Positions 1 through 9,195 of a DNA stretch of 64,000 nucleotides are shown here, piece after piece. Under the pieces are notes generated by a model. That model was not told the DNA's origin. It saw nothing but the letters and a program-made list of their open reading frames with translations, and did no database searches. Source of the stretch: an uncultured Bacilli bacterium. GTDB lineage: Bacteria; Bacillota_I; Bacilli_A; RF39; UBA660. The translations under genes were made by a program, and so were the position numbers. The stretch lies in assembly GCA_934096985.1 (NCBI GenBank), contig CAKONC010000004.1, positions 1-64,000 on the forward strand. The letters run 5' to 3'. How positions within the stretch are numbered: position 1 is the first letter of the stretch; every line of letters begins with the position of its first letter.

Positions 1-301
1 CACCTTGAATTCCTTGAGGTCCTGTTGGTCCAGTCACGCCCTGAATTCCTTGAGGTCCTGTTGGTCCAGTTTCACCTCTTGGAATTGAAAAATTCAGAAT
101 AACATTTTCACTTGTTCCAGAATTTGTAACACTTGCATTTGTTCCAGCACTAGTAGTTGTCGTGCTGCCAACAGTTATTGTTGAAGGTCCCTGAGGTCCA
201 GTTGGTCCTGTAATACCTCTATTCCCACTACAACAACAACTTGGCTTTAATGAGCCTTCTCTTTTTATATATTCGTAAGCTTTTCTTAAATTATTATTCA
301 T
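1..301 (-). CDS. Collagen-like repeat surface protein, N-terminal part (runs off the window)
   Basis: The minus strand reads from an ATG at 301 with a GGGAG ribosome site 7 bases upstream and stays open to the window edge. The first 25 residues are polar and end in a Cys triplet (residues 22-24). They are followed by Gly-X-Y triplets (GPTGPQGP), a Thr/Ser-rich stretch of about 45 residues, then more GPTGPQGIQG repeats. This is the layout of bacterial collagen-like or exosporium-like surface proteins, which form triple helices. There is no obvious signal peptide. The coding DNA holds two near-identical 30-base copies (about 3-33 and 41-71). The C-terminus and any anchor lie outside the window. 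Confidence 0.75.
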   Translation of the reverse strand, partial: MNNNLRKAYEYIKREGSLKPSCCCSGNRGITGPTGPQGPSTITVGSTTTTSAGTNASVTNSGTSENVILNFSIPRGETGPTGPQGIQGVTGPTGPQGIQG

Positions 302-359
302 TATTACTCCCTTCACTTTAATATATGAATAAGATTTTTTTATGAATAATTTGTTTTAC

Positions 360-935
360 CTACTTTTCTTTAATAAATTTTTTTGTAATAATTGCAATTA
401 AATATGCTGTTAAAACCATAATTGCAACTTTAATTAATATATATGGATTTTTTAAACTCTCTATAAGACTAACACCAACAAATCCCCAAAAATACACCAT
501 AAATATTTTACCTATTAATAAACTAATTAAATATTTTTTTGTATCAAGCTTTGCAAGTCCTGCTGCAATATTTACCATAAAAGCCGGCGTAAATGGAATT
601 GCTATTATCGTTACAAGTGTTGGAAATTCAATTTTTTTAATAATCTTAATTGCTTTATTTAAAAATCCCGTTTTTTTAGCACTTTCTATAGCTAATATTT
701 TAACTCCCTTTTTAACAAGAATATATGATATAAAAGATCCTATACATGTAAAAATATATGATATTAGAAATCCAAAAAAACTACCAAAATAATAAAAATT
801 TATTGTTATAAAAACACACAAAGGTAATATAGGTACCATTGATTCAACAACAATTAATAAACAAGAAAAAATTGGGGCAAATAAGCCTATTGATAATAAA
901 AAATTTTGAATAAAGTCGGATAATTTATTAAACAA
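360..935 (-). CDS. TVP38/TMEM64 (DedA-like, VTT domain) membrane protein
   Basis: 191 residues with about five hydrophobic segments. The middle carries the VTT-domain pattern: a GSFISYILVKKG loop and, near residues 105-135, an IAIPFTPAFMVNIAAGL stretch followed by the next helix. The family sits in the cytoplasmic membrane and is linked to lipid scrambling or undecaprenyl-phosphate recycling, but the substrate cannot be read from sequence. The start is TTG at 935, with GGTGAT 5 bases upstream. It follows the rhodanese gene by 30 bases, probably in the same transcript. Confidence 0.75.
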   Translation of the reverse strand: MFNKLSDFIQNFLLSIGLFAPIFSCLLIVVESMVPILPLCVFITINFYYFGSFFGFLISYIFTCIGSFISYILVKKGVKILAIESAKKTGFLNKAIKIIKKIEFPTLVTIIAIPFTPAFMVNIAAGLAKLDTKKYLISLLIGKIFMVYFWGFVGVSLIESLKNPYILIKVAIMVLTAYLIAIITKKFIKEK

Positions 936-965
936 ACTATATCACCCATCTAAATTATAAGCATT

Positions 966-1223
966 TTAAAAATTTTTTACAAGAATAACATTATAACCTA
1001 AATAAGTTAACATTCTTACAACCTTTTTACTTAGATGTCCCTTTCTACACATTATATAGTATGGTTTGTTTTTATCTAAATATTGCTTTGGATTAAATAA
1101 TAATTTGTCTGCATAAATATTTATGCTTCTTGGGTCATGACTTTTTGCATAATCCTCAGGATGTTGTACATCAATAAGTGTACCTAAAGAAGAGTGATAG
1201 TTTTGGTATTCAATTATATTCAT
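966..1223 (-). CDS. Single-domain rhodanese-like sulfurtransferase
   Basis: 85 residues. An N-terminal LIDVQHPEDYAKSH segment matches the rhodanese LIDVR..EE motif. The active-site loop is CRKGHLS with the candidate catalytic Cys at 59, followed by the usual helix and a final GYNVILV strand. Single-domain rhodaneses carry persulfide sulfur in the cytoplasm; the acceptor is unknown. The ribosome site (GAGG) sits inside the right arm of a hairpin at 1229-1252. It lies between the T4SS coupling-protein gene upstream and the TVP38-like gene downstream. Confidence 0.8.
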   Translation of the reverse strand: MNIIEYQNYHSSLGTLIDVQHPEDYAKSHDPRSINIYADKLLFNPKQYLDKNKPYYIMCRKGHLSKKVVRMLTYLGYNVILVKNF

Positions 1224-1228
1224 AATAA

Positions 1229-1252
1229 AACCTCATATTATATTATGAGGTT
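1229..1252 (-). terminator. Hairpin ahead of the rhodanese gene, terminator or attenuator
   Basis: A perfect 8-bp stem (AACCTCAT / ATGAGGTT) with an 8-base loop, followed on the minus strand by TTATT and the ATG. It falls between the coupling-protein stop and the rhodanese start and masks the rhodanese ribosome site. The following T run is short, so full termination is uncertain. Confidence 0.45.
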
Positions 1253-1278
1253 AAACATTTTTTAACTATATTTTTTGC

Positions 1279-3585
1279 CTATTCATCAAAGAAATCGTCA
1301 AAAAATTCATCATCACTTGAAATAGTATCATTAATAACTTTGCTTTCTTTATCCACATTAAGTTTAGTTTTAGGTTCATCACCAATTTTAATTTCTTGAG
1401 TTAAATCATTTGGATCTTCATTAGCACTTTCATTAGTTTGGACTTGTTCTAATTTTTTAACTACTTCATCAATATTAGGTCCTGGCTCTTTCTTTTTCAA
1501 AGGTGTAATTATTGGTTCATCTTCTTCATGTATTTTAGATAATTCAACATTTTCTTTATGTGTAGAATTTTGACTATTTTGTTTATCAGCTTCATCCATA
1601 GCCTGTAATTTTTTTTCAATTTCCTTTACCATATCATCAATCTCTTTAGATGTTACTTCGTTATTTGCATTTACCATAGGAGATGGAATTGGCTGTGAGG
1701 AAGACATAAATGGATTATTAAATCCTCCACCAAAATTATTATTCATATTGTTATTATTATTTGGTGCTTGCATATTATTATTTTGCATAAATGGATTAAA
1801 TCCAGAAGGAGAACTGCCAAAAGGGCTAGGATTAAATCCTGCTCCCATCATTCCGGGATTATTCAAAGATTCTTGTTTTTTCTTTTCAGAAACAAATTTT
1901 TTAATATCAAATAATTCAATTTCCCTTTTTTCACGAGTTGGTAATTCCGCATTTTTTCTTTCAATACCCCAATTAATTTTGAAATCAGGAGCTAAATCAG
2001 TTTTAAATGGATTCTTACGCCACCTAATTATAATAGCTTGAAATAGTTTTAATTTTTGTAAATCAGAAACTGTAACTAATGGAGTTGAAGCTGTTTTATC
2101 TTTTTCTTTTGATTTAACTTCACCACACATCTTACTAATTTCCTCTAAAGCTTTTAGTTCGGTTGAAATTAAATATATTAAATTACCACAGTTACCTTTT
2201 ATAACTTGAGCAACTTCCTCACCGTAAACATCGTTTAATTGAGCAAAGTTTTGAATAATAAAAGTAAACCTTATTGCTCTACTTCTGGCAGCTGTAACCA
2301 TTGAATCAACATCTTTTAATGGTGGCATATTTGCAAACTCATCTAATATAAAATTTGTTCGATATTCAAGTTTTCCACCATTTTCTTGAGCACAATCAAT
2401 TAAAGTTTCATAACATTGTTTAATAAAAATTGTCATTAATCCGTGATATGTCTTTTTTTCATCGTGAATTATCATAAATACAGCAGTTTTATGTTTTCCA
2501 ATATCTCTCATATCAAAATCTGAATATGAAAGCATCTCACTTAAATTTACTTTTGTTGAGAAAAGTCTTATTTTTTGCCTAAAAGTAGATAAAATACCAC
2601 CCTTTGTATCACTTGGAGCATTTATAGTATTTGAGGCAAATATATATGCAGGGCTTGATTCACCTTTCATATTAAAGTATTCTTGCATATATGTTTTTGT
2701 TCCCCTACGTTCCTCACCTACAGTAGACATGAAGTTAATACTATTTAAATTAATTTCTTTTTCACTAGCATCCATAAATAAGCCCATTGTTAAACCTGAA
2801 AAATAATCAGCTGCACTTTTTTGCCAGAAAGCAGAATCTCCACCTTCACTTTTATCATATAAAATATTTAATGATATATCCTCTAAAAGTTCTGTCGATT
2901 TATCAACATTGCCTTGTTTGTAGTAATAATATGGTAATGATAATGGATTCCAAGAATTTCCTTTATCAGGGTCACGAAAATTTAGTATTACAATTTTATA
3001 TCCTTGTTTTTTTAAATATTCTCCACAATACTGATAAATTTCACCTTTAGGGTCAGTTATAACCATACTTTCACCCTTTTTTGAAAGTAAGTTAACTAAA
3101 GGTTTTACAACACATTCAGTTTTACCAGATCCAGTAGAACCTATTATTAAGTTGTGGTATTCACCATTATCAACCCACATATCTTTACCATTATTAACAA
3201 GTGCAACACCTGCAGCTTCGATTACATTATCTGTGGATTTTACTTTAACTATATTTTTATCAGTTTTTATATCTTTTTCACTAGCCCATTTTGAATAACC
3301 ATCACTACTTTTTTCGGAGAAAAATAAACCAAAGCCTTCACCTTTTTCTTTACTAAATATTTTTGAAGAAACACTAGTAAATATTAAGATTAAAATTGCA
3401 ATAAATAGGCCAAATGTAAATCCAATATATTCTGGTGTAAATGCTTTAAAAGGAAGAAGTCCATAAAATGTCCCATCCTGTGACAAAGATGAAAAATTAA
3501 GTACCGCAACAGCACAAAAGTATAAAAGAAGACCACAATAAATACAAAATAATGTAAAATCTTTTTTTGTTACTTTAAATTTCAT
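1279..3585 (-). CDS. VirD4/TraG-family type IV coupling ATPase
   Basis: 768 residues. Two membrane helices lie near residues 10-31 and 53-72. Walker A is GSTGSGKT near 148-155, and Walker B is FILDEF near 408, followed by the NMPPL segment typical of TraG/VirD4 coupling proteins. From about residue 570 the protein is low in complexity, rich in Asn, Gly, Met and Pro, and ends in an acidic tail. Family members pass DNA or protein substrates to the T4SS channel at the inner face of the membrane. The start is ATG with AGGAGG 5 bases away. It is the last gene of the T4SS cluster. The long Asn-rich tail is unusual. Confidence 0.92.
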   Translation of the reverse strand: MKFKVTKKDFTLFCIYCGLLLYFCAVAVLNFSSLSQDGTFYGLLPFKAFTPEYIGFTFGLFIAILILIFTSVSSKIFSKEKGEGFGLFFSEKSSDGYSKWASEKDIKTDKNIVKVKSTDNVIEAAGVALVNNGKDMWVDNGEYHNLIIGSTGSGKTECVVKPLVNLLSKKGESMVITDPKGEIYQYCGEYLKKQGYKIVILNFRDPDKGNSWNPLSLPYYYYKQGNVDKSTELLEDISLNILYDKSEGGDSAFWQKSAADYFSGLTMGLFMDASEKEINLNSINFMSTVGEERRGTKTYMQEYFNMKGESSPAYIFASNTINAPSDTKGGILSTFRQKIRLFSTKVNLSEMLSYSDFDMRDIGKHKTAVFMIIHDEKKTYHGLMTIFIKQCYETLIDCAQENGGKLEYRTNFILDEFANMPPLKDVDSMVTAARSRAIRFTFIIQNFAQLNDVYGEEVAQVIKGNCGNLIYLISTELKALEEISKMCGEVKSKEKDKTASTPLVTVSDLQKLKLFQAIIIRWRKNPFKTDLAPDFKINWGIERKNAELPTREKREIELFDIKKFVSEKKKQESLNNPGMMGAGFNPSPFGSSPSGFNPFMQNNNMQAPNNNNNMNNNFGGGFNNPFMSSSQPIPSPMVNANNEVTSKEIDDMVKEIEKKLQAMDEADKQNSQNSTHKENVELSKIHEEDEPIITPLKKKEPGPNIDEVVKKLEQVQTNESANEDPNDLTQEIKIGDEPKTKLNVDKESKVINDTISSDDEFFDDFFDE

Positions 3586-3632
3586 TTTTCCTCCTTTTTA
3601 ATATTTATATTATATAACATATTAACAATTTT

Positions 3633-4454
3633 TTAAATAACTTGGGTAAATTTACTTCCATCAAATTCATATAATGCAGGTGTTGGTGGTCTGTTAGAAG
3701 TATGTAATTGATTTATAGATAAATATAATTTACCATTAATTACTAACCAACCAGTTAACTTATTTTCAGGATATTTCAGCTTATCTTTAGCTTCAAATTC
3801 ATTATTAAAAATATTAAAAAATTTACCATCTATTTTTATAAAACCAATTGTATAATTCATACCTACAGTTTTTTCTGAATCCAATATATCTGAGCAAAGT
3901 ACAACATAATTATTTTCATCAATATAATATACTCTATTAAAATATGTATCTGCATATTGATAATTATATTTAAATAAATATTTTTTTACTTCACCAAGCA
4001 CATTATTATCAGTAATTTCAAGTTCCTGATATTTTTTTACTTTTACATTAAAATTTGTACTATGTGCAATAATATCACCACTATGTTTTACAAATTTTTT
4101 TTGATCATCAAATAAATTCCATACAGTACCATAAATTAAATAATATCTACCATAGTAAATATTATCAACGTACGTTTCAAATTTTTCAGAATATTCTTCA
4201 TTATCAACTTCACTCCATTTCATATTTTTCTCATCAAAAACAGCATTTAAATAGTTACCTACAATCAAATAATAATTAGATGCAGCTGAAGAAGTTGTAT
4301 TATTTTTAATAGTATTAGTATTTTGACTATTTAATGAACTATTAATATTGCCTGTTACATTTGTATCAGCATTTTGAAAGTAAAAGTATAATCCAATTAG
4401 TCCAAAAATTACAAATATAAAAATACTTATAATTAATACTTTATTTTTATTCAA
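3633..4454 (-). CDS. Membrane-anchored extracytoplasmic protein of unknown function in the T4SS cluster
   Basis: 273 residues. One N-terminal helix (about 6-27) is followed by a Thr/Asn/Ser linker and an outer domain of about 210 residues rich in Tyr and Asp. There is no lipobox Cys, so it is probably a signal-anchor protein. The start is TTG with AAGGAG 7 bases upstream. It sits between the wall-hydrolase gene and the coupling-protein gene, a place where Gram-positive T4SS loci often carry a VirB8-like or accessory gene. I see no firm sequence match to VirB8. Confidence 0.6.
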   Translation of the reverse strand: MNKNKVLIISIFIFVIFGLIGLYFYFQNADTNVTGNINSSLNSQNTNTIKNNTTSSAASNYYLIVGNYLNAVFDEKNMKWSEVDNEEYSEKFETYVDNIYYGRYYLIYGTVWNLFDDQKKFVKHSGDIIAHSTNFNVKVKKYQELEITDNNVLGEVKKYLFKYNYQYADTYFNRVYYIDENNYVVLCSDILDSEKTVGMNYTIGFIKIDGKFFNIFNNEFEAKDKLKYPENKLTGWLVINGKLYLSINQLHTSNRPPTPALYEFDGSKFTQVI

Positions 4455-4473
4455 CCCAATTCTCCTTTCAAAA

Positions 4474-6585
4474 TTATTTTGTAAATACTCTTATTTCATT
4501 TATACGTGCAATTTCTTTTGTTGAAATGCCATTAGTGTTATTAGGATCAAGAGCATCAAAAGTCCCATTTTCTCTATCAATTTTATTTAAAAGAACATAA
4601 TGTGTTGTATCATTACTTTCATTATATAACTGAATTATAAAAAAATACTTTTGATGATCATATGAATCAATTATACTTATTTTCTCTTCATTACTACTGT
4701 GTATTAATCCAGTATGGTCATCATATACATACTTTATATTAGGTGCAAAATGCTGAATTACCGGACATGACCAATATATATTTGCACCATCAAAACATGA
4801 AGAAACATATTCTGAAGAATCTGCCATGTCTATGTATTCTCCTGGAGTAAATGATTCATCATAATTTTCTCCAAAACATGAAATTCCTATAGAAACGGAT
4901 GTTACAGCACAGCCAGCTTCACCCATAGATGTGTCTGTTGTACCTAATTTTTTGTATGCCCATTGTGGATCATTTTGTTGAAAAATAATGCATCTAGAAA
5001 AGTCACCAAAATCACTTGATGCTGAACAATCTTTAGGACTAAGTTTAAAAATAGTTTGCCTTTTTGATACCATTGACTCTGCTTGATAACCACCATATGC
5101 TAACTGATCATCAGCATTAGTTGGTTCACAACTACTCGGATCTGTAACATAAGCATTGCCCAATTCATTATACGCATAAGGACACGAATTTCTACTACAA
5201 ATCTCAAGTACCTCGGCAGCACGTTCCTTATTTTCATAATGTGGTTGCATATATGTTACATATGTACATCCTCCTAGTGAATTATCTCCAGCATTTGCCC
5301 AATAATCTCCAATGTATGCATACTTACTCATCATATGTGCTACTGTTGAATACTGTGAAACATTTCTAACAAATTCCAAAACACCAACATCAAATGACTC
5401 ATAATGTATACCATCATGGGTACCATTACCAACACCTAATCCCCAGTAATTATTTGTTTGTACGCCACCCTCAAATCCGGGAGTAAATCCCTCTAAAGCA
5501 GCTCTTACAACTACAAGTTCCGGATTAATATTATTTTCTGTTGCTATTTCATATATTGTATCAGCATTTTCAATAAAAACTTCTATTCCGTTTCTTTCTT
5601 TTATTTCATCACTTGTTGGAACTAAATTATTTTCGAGTAGTTCTCTAAATTCATCTTTTGTAAGAGATGTCGTTTTCATTGGAAATTCACTACAAGCGCT
5701 ACTATAATTATAATTTATATCACTATCACTTGTTTCAACATCATCAGCGCCAGCAGCACCACCCATTAAAAGTAAAATAATTATTATAAGAAAAAATACT
5801 CCAATAACTGCTAAAAGCCATGGGTGAGCCTTTATTAAATTAATTATTTTTTTTCTTATAATTTTTTTCTTTTCATCTTCTGATGCATTTATGCTACTTT
5901 TTTTATTATCAAAAATACCATTTCCGGTAAACTTATTTTTTAGACCACTTGCTTTTGATTTAATTCCATTTGCCTTATCTACAGCTTTTGCAGCATTTTG
6001 AACATTGCTTGCTCCTTTGGCAGCAGCATTTTGAGCAGCACCTTCAGGATTGCCCATCATATCAACACCAGTTTGAGCAGCATCTAAAGCTCCAGCATCA
6101 TTTAATTTATTCAAAGATTTTTGCATCTTTCTTGCCATTGGGTTTCTATGAGAAGCTTCCTCCATTTTGGTTGCTAATTTATCGTGAATTTTATTACCTA
6201 TTTCGGTATTATTCACAACACTAGCTATTTTTCCACCTGCAGGACCAGCAAGAGCAGTTGCAGCAGCTTGAGTAGCAACTTTAGTGGCTTTTTTATTTGA
6301 ATCTATGCTTTTTTCTTTTTCTAATTCTTCTTTACGATTTTTTGCTTTATATGTACCATCATCAGATGAGCTACTTTTTTTATTTAATGAATAAGAATTA
6401 TTTCTTTTTGGAATATCACTACTATTTTGCTGTGGTGCATTAAATGAACCATCATCATAATTAATGTTATTATTTGAATATAAATCATCACCATTAAATT
6501 CATCATTATAAACATCATCAAAACTGTCTATAGGTTCGTCTTGGAGTTGATCCGGTATATCATTAAAATTTTCATTATTATCCAC
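4474..6585 (-). CDS. VirB1-like bifunctional peptidoglycan hydrolase (lysozyme-like plus C39-like peptidase)
   Basis: 703 residues. Residues 1-250 are polar and Ala/Asn/Lys-rich, probably cytoplasmic. One membrane helix lies at about 254-276. Outside it, a glucosaminidase/lysozyme-like domain (about 320-450) has an ENNINPELVVVRAALEG segment and an NNYWGLGVGNG motif. The C-terminal domain (about 530-703) resembles C39-like cysteine peptidases, with GEAGCAV (Cys near 557), THYVLL (His near 665) and a DPNN turn. Gram-positive T4SSs use such two-domain enzymes to open the wall. The start is GTG with GGTGGTGAT just upstream. It has its own promoter region behind a terminator. Confidence 0.82.
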   Translation of the reverse strand: MDNNENFNDIPDQLQDEPIDSFDDVYNDEFNGDDLYSNNNINYDDGSFNAPQQNSSDIPKRNNSYSLNKKSSSSDDGTYKAKNRKEELEKEKSIDSNKKATKVATQAAATALAGPAGGKIASVVNNTEIGNKIHDKLATKMEEASHRNPMARKMQKSLNKLNDAGALDAAQTGVDMMGNPEGAAQNAAAKGASNVQNAAKAVDKANGIKSKASGLKNKFTGNGIFDNKKSSINASEDEKKKIIRKKIINLIKAHPWLLAVIGVFFLIIIILLLMGGAAGADDVETSDSDINYNYSSACSEFPMKTTSLTKDEFRELLENNLVPTSDEIKERNGIEVFIENADTIYEIATENNINPELVVVRAALEGFTPGFEGGVQTNNYWGLGVGNGTHDGIHYESFDVGVLEFVRNVSQYSTVAHMMSKYAYIGDYWANAGDNSLGGCTYVTYMQPHYENKERAAEVLEICSRNSCPYAYNELGNAYVTDPSSCEPTNADDQLAYGGYQAESMVSKRQTIFKLSPKDCSASSDFGDFSRCIIFQQNDPQWAYKKLGTTDTSMGEAGCAVTSVSIGISCFGENYDESFTPGEYIDMADSSEYVSSCFDGANIYWSCPVIQHFAPNIKYVYDDHTGLIHSSNEEKISIIDSYDHQKYFFIIQLYNESNDTTHYVLLNKIDRENGTFDALDPNNTNGISTKEIARINEIRVFTK

Positions 6586-6609
6586 TATATCACCACCAAT
6601 ACTGATAGT

Positions 6610-6639
6610 AGTATATCATAAAAACTGTTGTTACTACAA
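6610..6639 (-). promoter_or_regulatory. Putative promoter for the wall-hydrolase / coupling-protein transcript
   Basis: On the minus strand, TTGTAG and TATACT are separated by 18 bases, about 25 bases before the GTG start at 6585. The site lies in the 239-base gap after the VirB4 terminator. It is a plausible sigma-A promoter with a weak -35. Confidence 0.4.
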
Positions 6640-6808
6640 TAGTTACAACGAATATTTAAAAGCATGGTAAATATGTAATTAAGTAACCTTTTAATTAATC
6701 TATCTAAATTTTTGTATATAATCAAATATTATAAAAAAATGTTAATAAATTGTTAAAATAAAATCACTTTACAAAAGATAGGTTATTAACAATTTACTAA
6801 CAAAAAAA

Positions 6809-6824
6809 GAGTGATAACTCACCC
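6809..6824 (-). terminator. Rho-independent terminator after VirB4
   Basis: On the minus strand GGGTGA and TCACTC form a 6-bp stem (one G-T pair) around a GTTA loop, followed by seven T. It abuts the VirB4 stop codon and separates the VirB4 transcript from the wall-hydrolase gene. Confidence 0.65.
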
Positions 6825-8612
6825 TTAGTATCCTCCACCTGAACCAAATGAATCAAGTTCTTCTTGAGTAGCAATAACAGTCATATTCATTCTACGGTTA
6901 CCGCATATAAGTAGGCCTTCACCTTGATTATAATATTTAATTCTTTCCTTTTCTGTTTCATTTAAATCTATTAATTTAGATAAATCTTCAACAGCTTGTT
7001 TACGAAGGTTCATTATTAAATAAGATGATGCATTATCAAATATAGCTTTACCATGCATTATTAAATTTGGAGCAGCAAAATCTGTTGGTTGTTGCGTAAT
7101 AATGATTGTACCTGTATTGTACTTTCTTGCTCTTCTTTGTATTTGTGATAAAAATTCTGCTCCCAGTTCATTATGATTAGATAAAAGTACATGCGCTTCA
7201 TCAACCATCATAACTGTATCTATATCTTTATCCAAACATAAACCCCAAGCAAATTTTAATATATTAAAGAATAACGCATTTTTAATATTCTCATCACTGT
7301 TCATTAACTCTTTAATATTAAATACAATAAAGTCACTATTGATTTGAAGTGTTGTATGACCAGTAAAATAGTATCTTAATTCTTTAATTAAAGGTCTTAC
7401 TTTTAGTTCCAATCGTTCCATTACATCTCTTTCACGAGTTGCATCAGTCATTGATAAAAGTCTTCCTTTAATAGTTGCATACACATCATCAAATGTAGGA
7501 AAATCAGCACTTGTTAATTTAGTAAAATCTGTATTATAGTCAATCTTAAATCTTTTATAAGTATCTTGAACAACTTCACTAAATAATGTTAAAACGTCTT
7601 CTTCAATTGAAGGATTATAGTATTTCATAAAAGCTTTTAATTGTTGAAGTGTACGAGTTAATACAGTGTATCCTAAGCCTTGTTCAATTTCTTCTTCATC
7701 AACATCGACTACAATTTCAAGTGGATTAATCATACCAAAGTCTCCACCTTTTCCTAAATCTAAGAAATCACCTTTCATCATAGCGGCCATTTCACCAAGT
7801 TCACCTTCAGGATCAATACATACAACTTGCAATTGGTTTCTTAAATGAGTTCTAAGAAGCAGTTTTGCTGCAGTACTTTTTCCTGAACCAGATGTACCTA
7901 AAATAATCATGTTAGCATTGTTACGATTAGTTTCTTTCTGTCTTTTGAATAAAAATTGATTAAACAAAATGACACCACCAGATCTATCTATCCCAAGAAG
8001 AGTTCCTGTACCAGGATCTTTAATAGAATCAAAAACAAATGGATACATTCCAGCAATAGTAACAGATGGAAGCGGTATACCTATCCTTTTTTCAATATCT
8101 TGTTCTGGAAATATTGGAAGCATACTTTTTAATGCTTTTTCTTGTTCAAACATTAAAGATACTCCACGCATTCCAAGTGCATCTATATAATTTCTTACTT
8201 GAATTTTTGTAAGCTCTAGGCCATCTTTTGATTCAGCAGATATCATTAAATGCAATTGAAAATCAAATATTCTAGCTTGACTTGAAGCTAGCATAGATAT
8301 AAATTGTTCAAGTGATTCATAATCTTGTCTAATTCTTTCTTGCGTAGTTTGATCTTTTTCTTGTTGATAACGAATTTTTAAATCTGCTATCTCTTTATTA
8401 AGCATCTTTTTCAATATTTCAAATGATATCGGTATATGCTTAATACCTACTCTTACACCAGGAATATTATTTACATCAGATAAATATCCTGGAAATATGC
8501 TTCTTGGATAACCAACAATAGTCATAATTGTATAATATTTATCACCCAGCATAAAATCAACTGGTTTAAAATATATTCCTTTAGGTGCTACTTCACTTTT
8601 TAATTTACTCAT
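6825..8612 (-). CDS. VirB4-family conjugation ATPase, main part (C-terminal ATPase)
   Basis: 595 residues. Walker A is GTSGSGKST near residues 238-246, followed by a CIDPEGE strand; Walker B is MMVDEAH near 467; QITQQP-like motif III (IIITQQPTDF) lies near 505. VirB4/ConE ATPases energise T4SS assembly and transfer at the membrane. This ORF lacks the first ~190 residues of the family, which the next ORF upstream supplies. Its ATG follows that ORF's TAA by one base, and the overlapping GGTGAT lies 5 bases from the ATG. The two parts total about 790 residues, the usual VirB4 length. Confidence 0.9.
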   Translation of the reverse strand: MSKLKSEVAPKGIYFKPVDFMLGDKYYTIMTIVGYPRSIFPGYLSDVNNIPGVRVGIKHIPISFEILKKMLNKEIADLKIRYQQEKDQTTQERIRQDYESLEQFISMLASSQARIFDFQLHLMISAESKDGLELTKIQVRNYIDALGMRGVSLMFEQEKALKSMLPIFPEQDIEKRIGIPLPSVTIAGMYPFVFDSIKDPGTGTLLGIDRSGGVILFNQFLFKRQKETNRNNANMIILGTSGSGKSTAAKLLLRTHLRNQLQVVCIDPEGELGEMAAMMKGDFLDLGKGGDFGMINPLEIVVDVDEEEIEQGLGYTVLTRTLQQLKAFMKYYNPSIEEDVLTLFSEVVQDTYKRFKIDYNTDFTKLTSADFPTFDDVYATIKGRLLSMTDATRERDVMERLELKVRPLIKELRYYFTGHTTLQINSDFIVFNIKELMNSDENIKNALFFNILKFAWGLCLDKDIDTVMMVDEAHVLLSNHNELGAEFLSQIQRRARKYNTGTIIITQQPTDFAAPNLIMHGKAIFDNASSYLIMNLRKQAVEDLSKLIDLNETEKERIKYYNQGEGLLICGNRRMNMTVIATQEELDSFGSGGGY

Positions 8613-8613
8613 A

Positions 8614-9195
8614 TTAAATCACCGCCCTAAAATTTGTACTTATTCCATCATTTAAGTAATTATCAAGAAGCATTCTTAAATCAGCATTGCTAGTTTGTCT
8701 TGATTGAAGACCCGCATTTGCAAGACCACTAATTAAAGTATTTAACTTCTTTTGAACAAGTTCCATCTTCTTTTCTTTAAACAAAAAAGTATATTCTGTA
8801 TCAACTACATTATATTCTCTACTCATAAACATGTTTGCTTTATTAATATCTTGCATTACAAGTTTTCTTATGCCTTGATCTTGAGTTTGATTATATAAAA
8901 CTTGCAATTCACTTAAATACATATCAATGTCAACAGGTCTATCTGAAATAAGTAACCAAAACTCAAAATCTAAAGTGTTATAAAATGTTGATAAACTAAA
9001 TAGCGTAGCATTTTGAGCTTGTTCATCAAAAATAAAGATGTTTTTTGGACTTACTTTTACTCCAGTCACATAATAACCATCCGTTGTTAAAATCATTCCA
9101 TTATTAATTGATTTAATAGGTAACCAATCTTCTGCATATTTAGAGCTATTTGTAGTATTAGCTACATTTGTTTTATTACTATTCATCTGCGTCAT
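8614..9195 (-). CDS. VirB4 N-terminal domain encoded as a separate ORF
   Basis: About 193 residues from ATG 9195. Possible alternatives are ATG 9186 or an upstream start at 9249 that would overlap the previous gene more. It holds the VirB4 opening pattern: an IKSINNGMILTTDGYYVTGV strand set, then helices resembling the CagE/TrbE N-terminal domain. It ends one base before the ATPase ORF and is in a different reading frame. A ribosome site for the second ORF overlaps the end of this one, so the pair is probably made as two coupled subunits. A frameshift mutation in a once-continuous gene is the alternative. Confidence 0.75.
   Translation of the reverse strand: MTQMNSNKTNVANTTNSSKYAEDWLPIKSINNGMILTTDGYYVTGVKVSPKNIFIFDEQAQNATLFSLSTFYNTLDFEFWLLISDRPVDIDMYLSELQVLYNQTQDQGIRKLVMQDINKANMFMSREYNVVDTEYTFLFKEKKMELVQKKLNTLISGLANAGLQSRQTSNADLRMLLDNYLNDGISTNFRAVI

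Noticed and set aside
1..80. Short direct repeats resembling a CRISPR array
   Set aside because: The repeats are codon-level copies of collagen Gly-X-Y triplets with no regular unique spacers of 25-40 bases.
5970..6224. ORFs on the opposite strand inside large genes (for example 84 residues here)
   Set aside because: They overlap genes with strong domain evidence, have no ribosome sites and show biased residue use typical of shadow frames.
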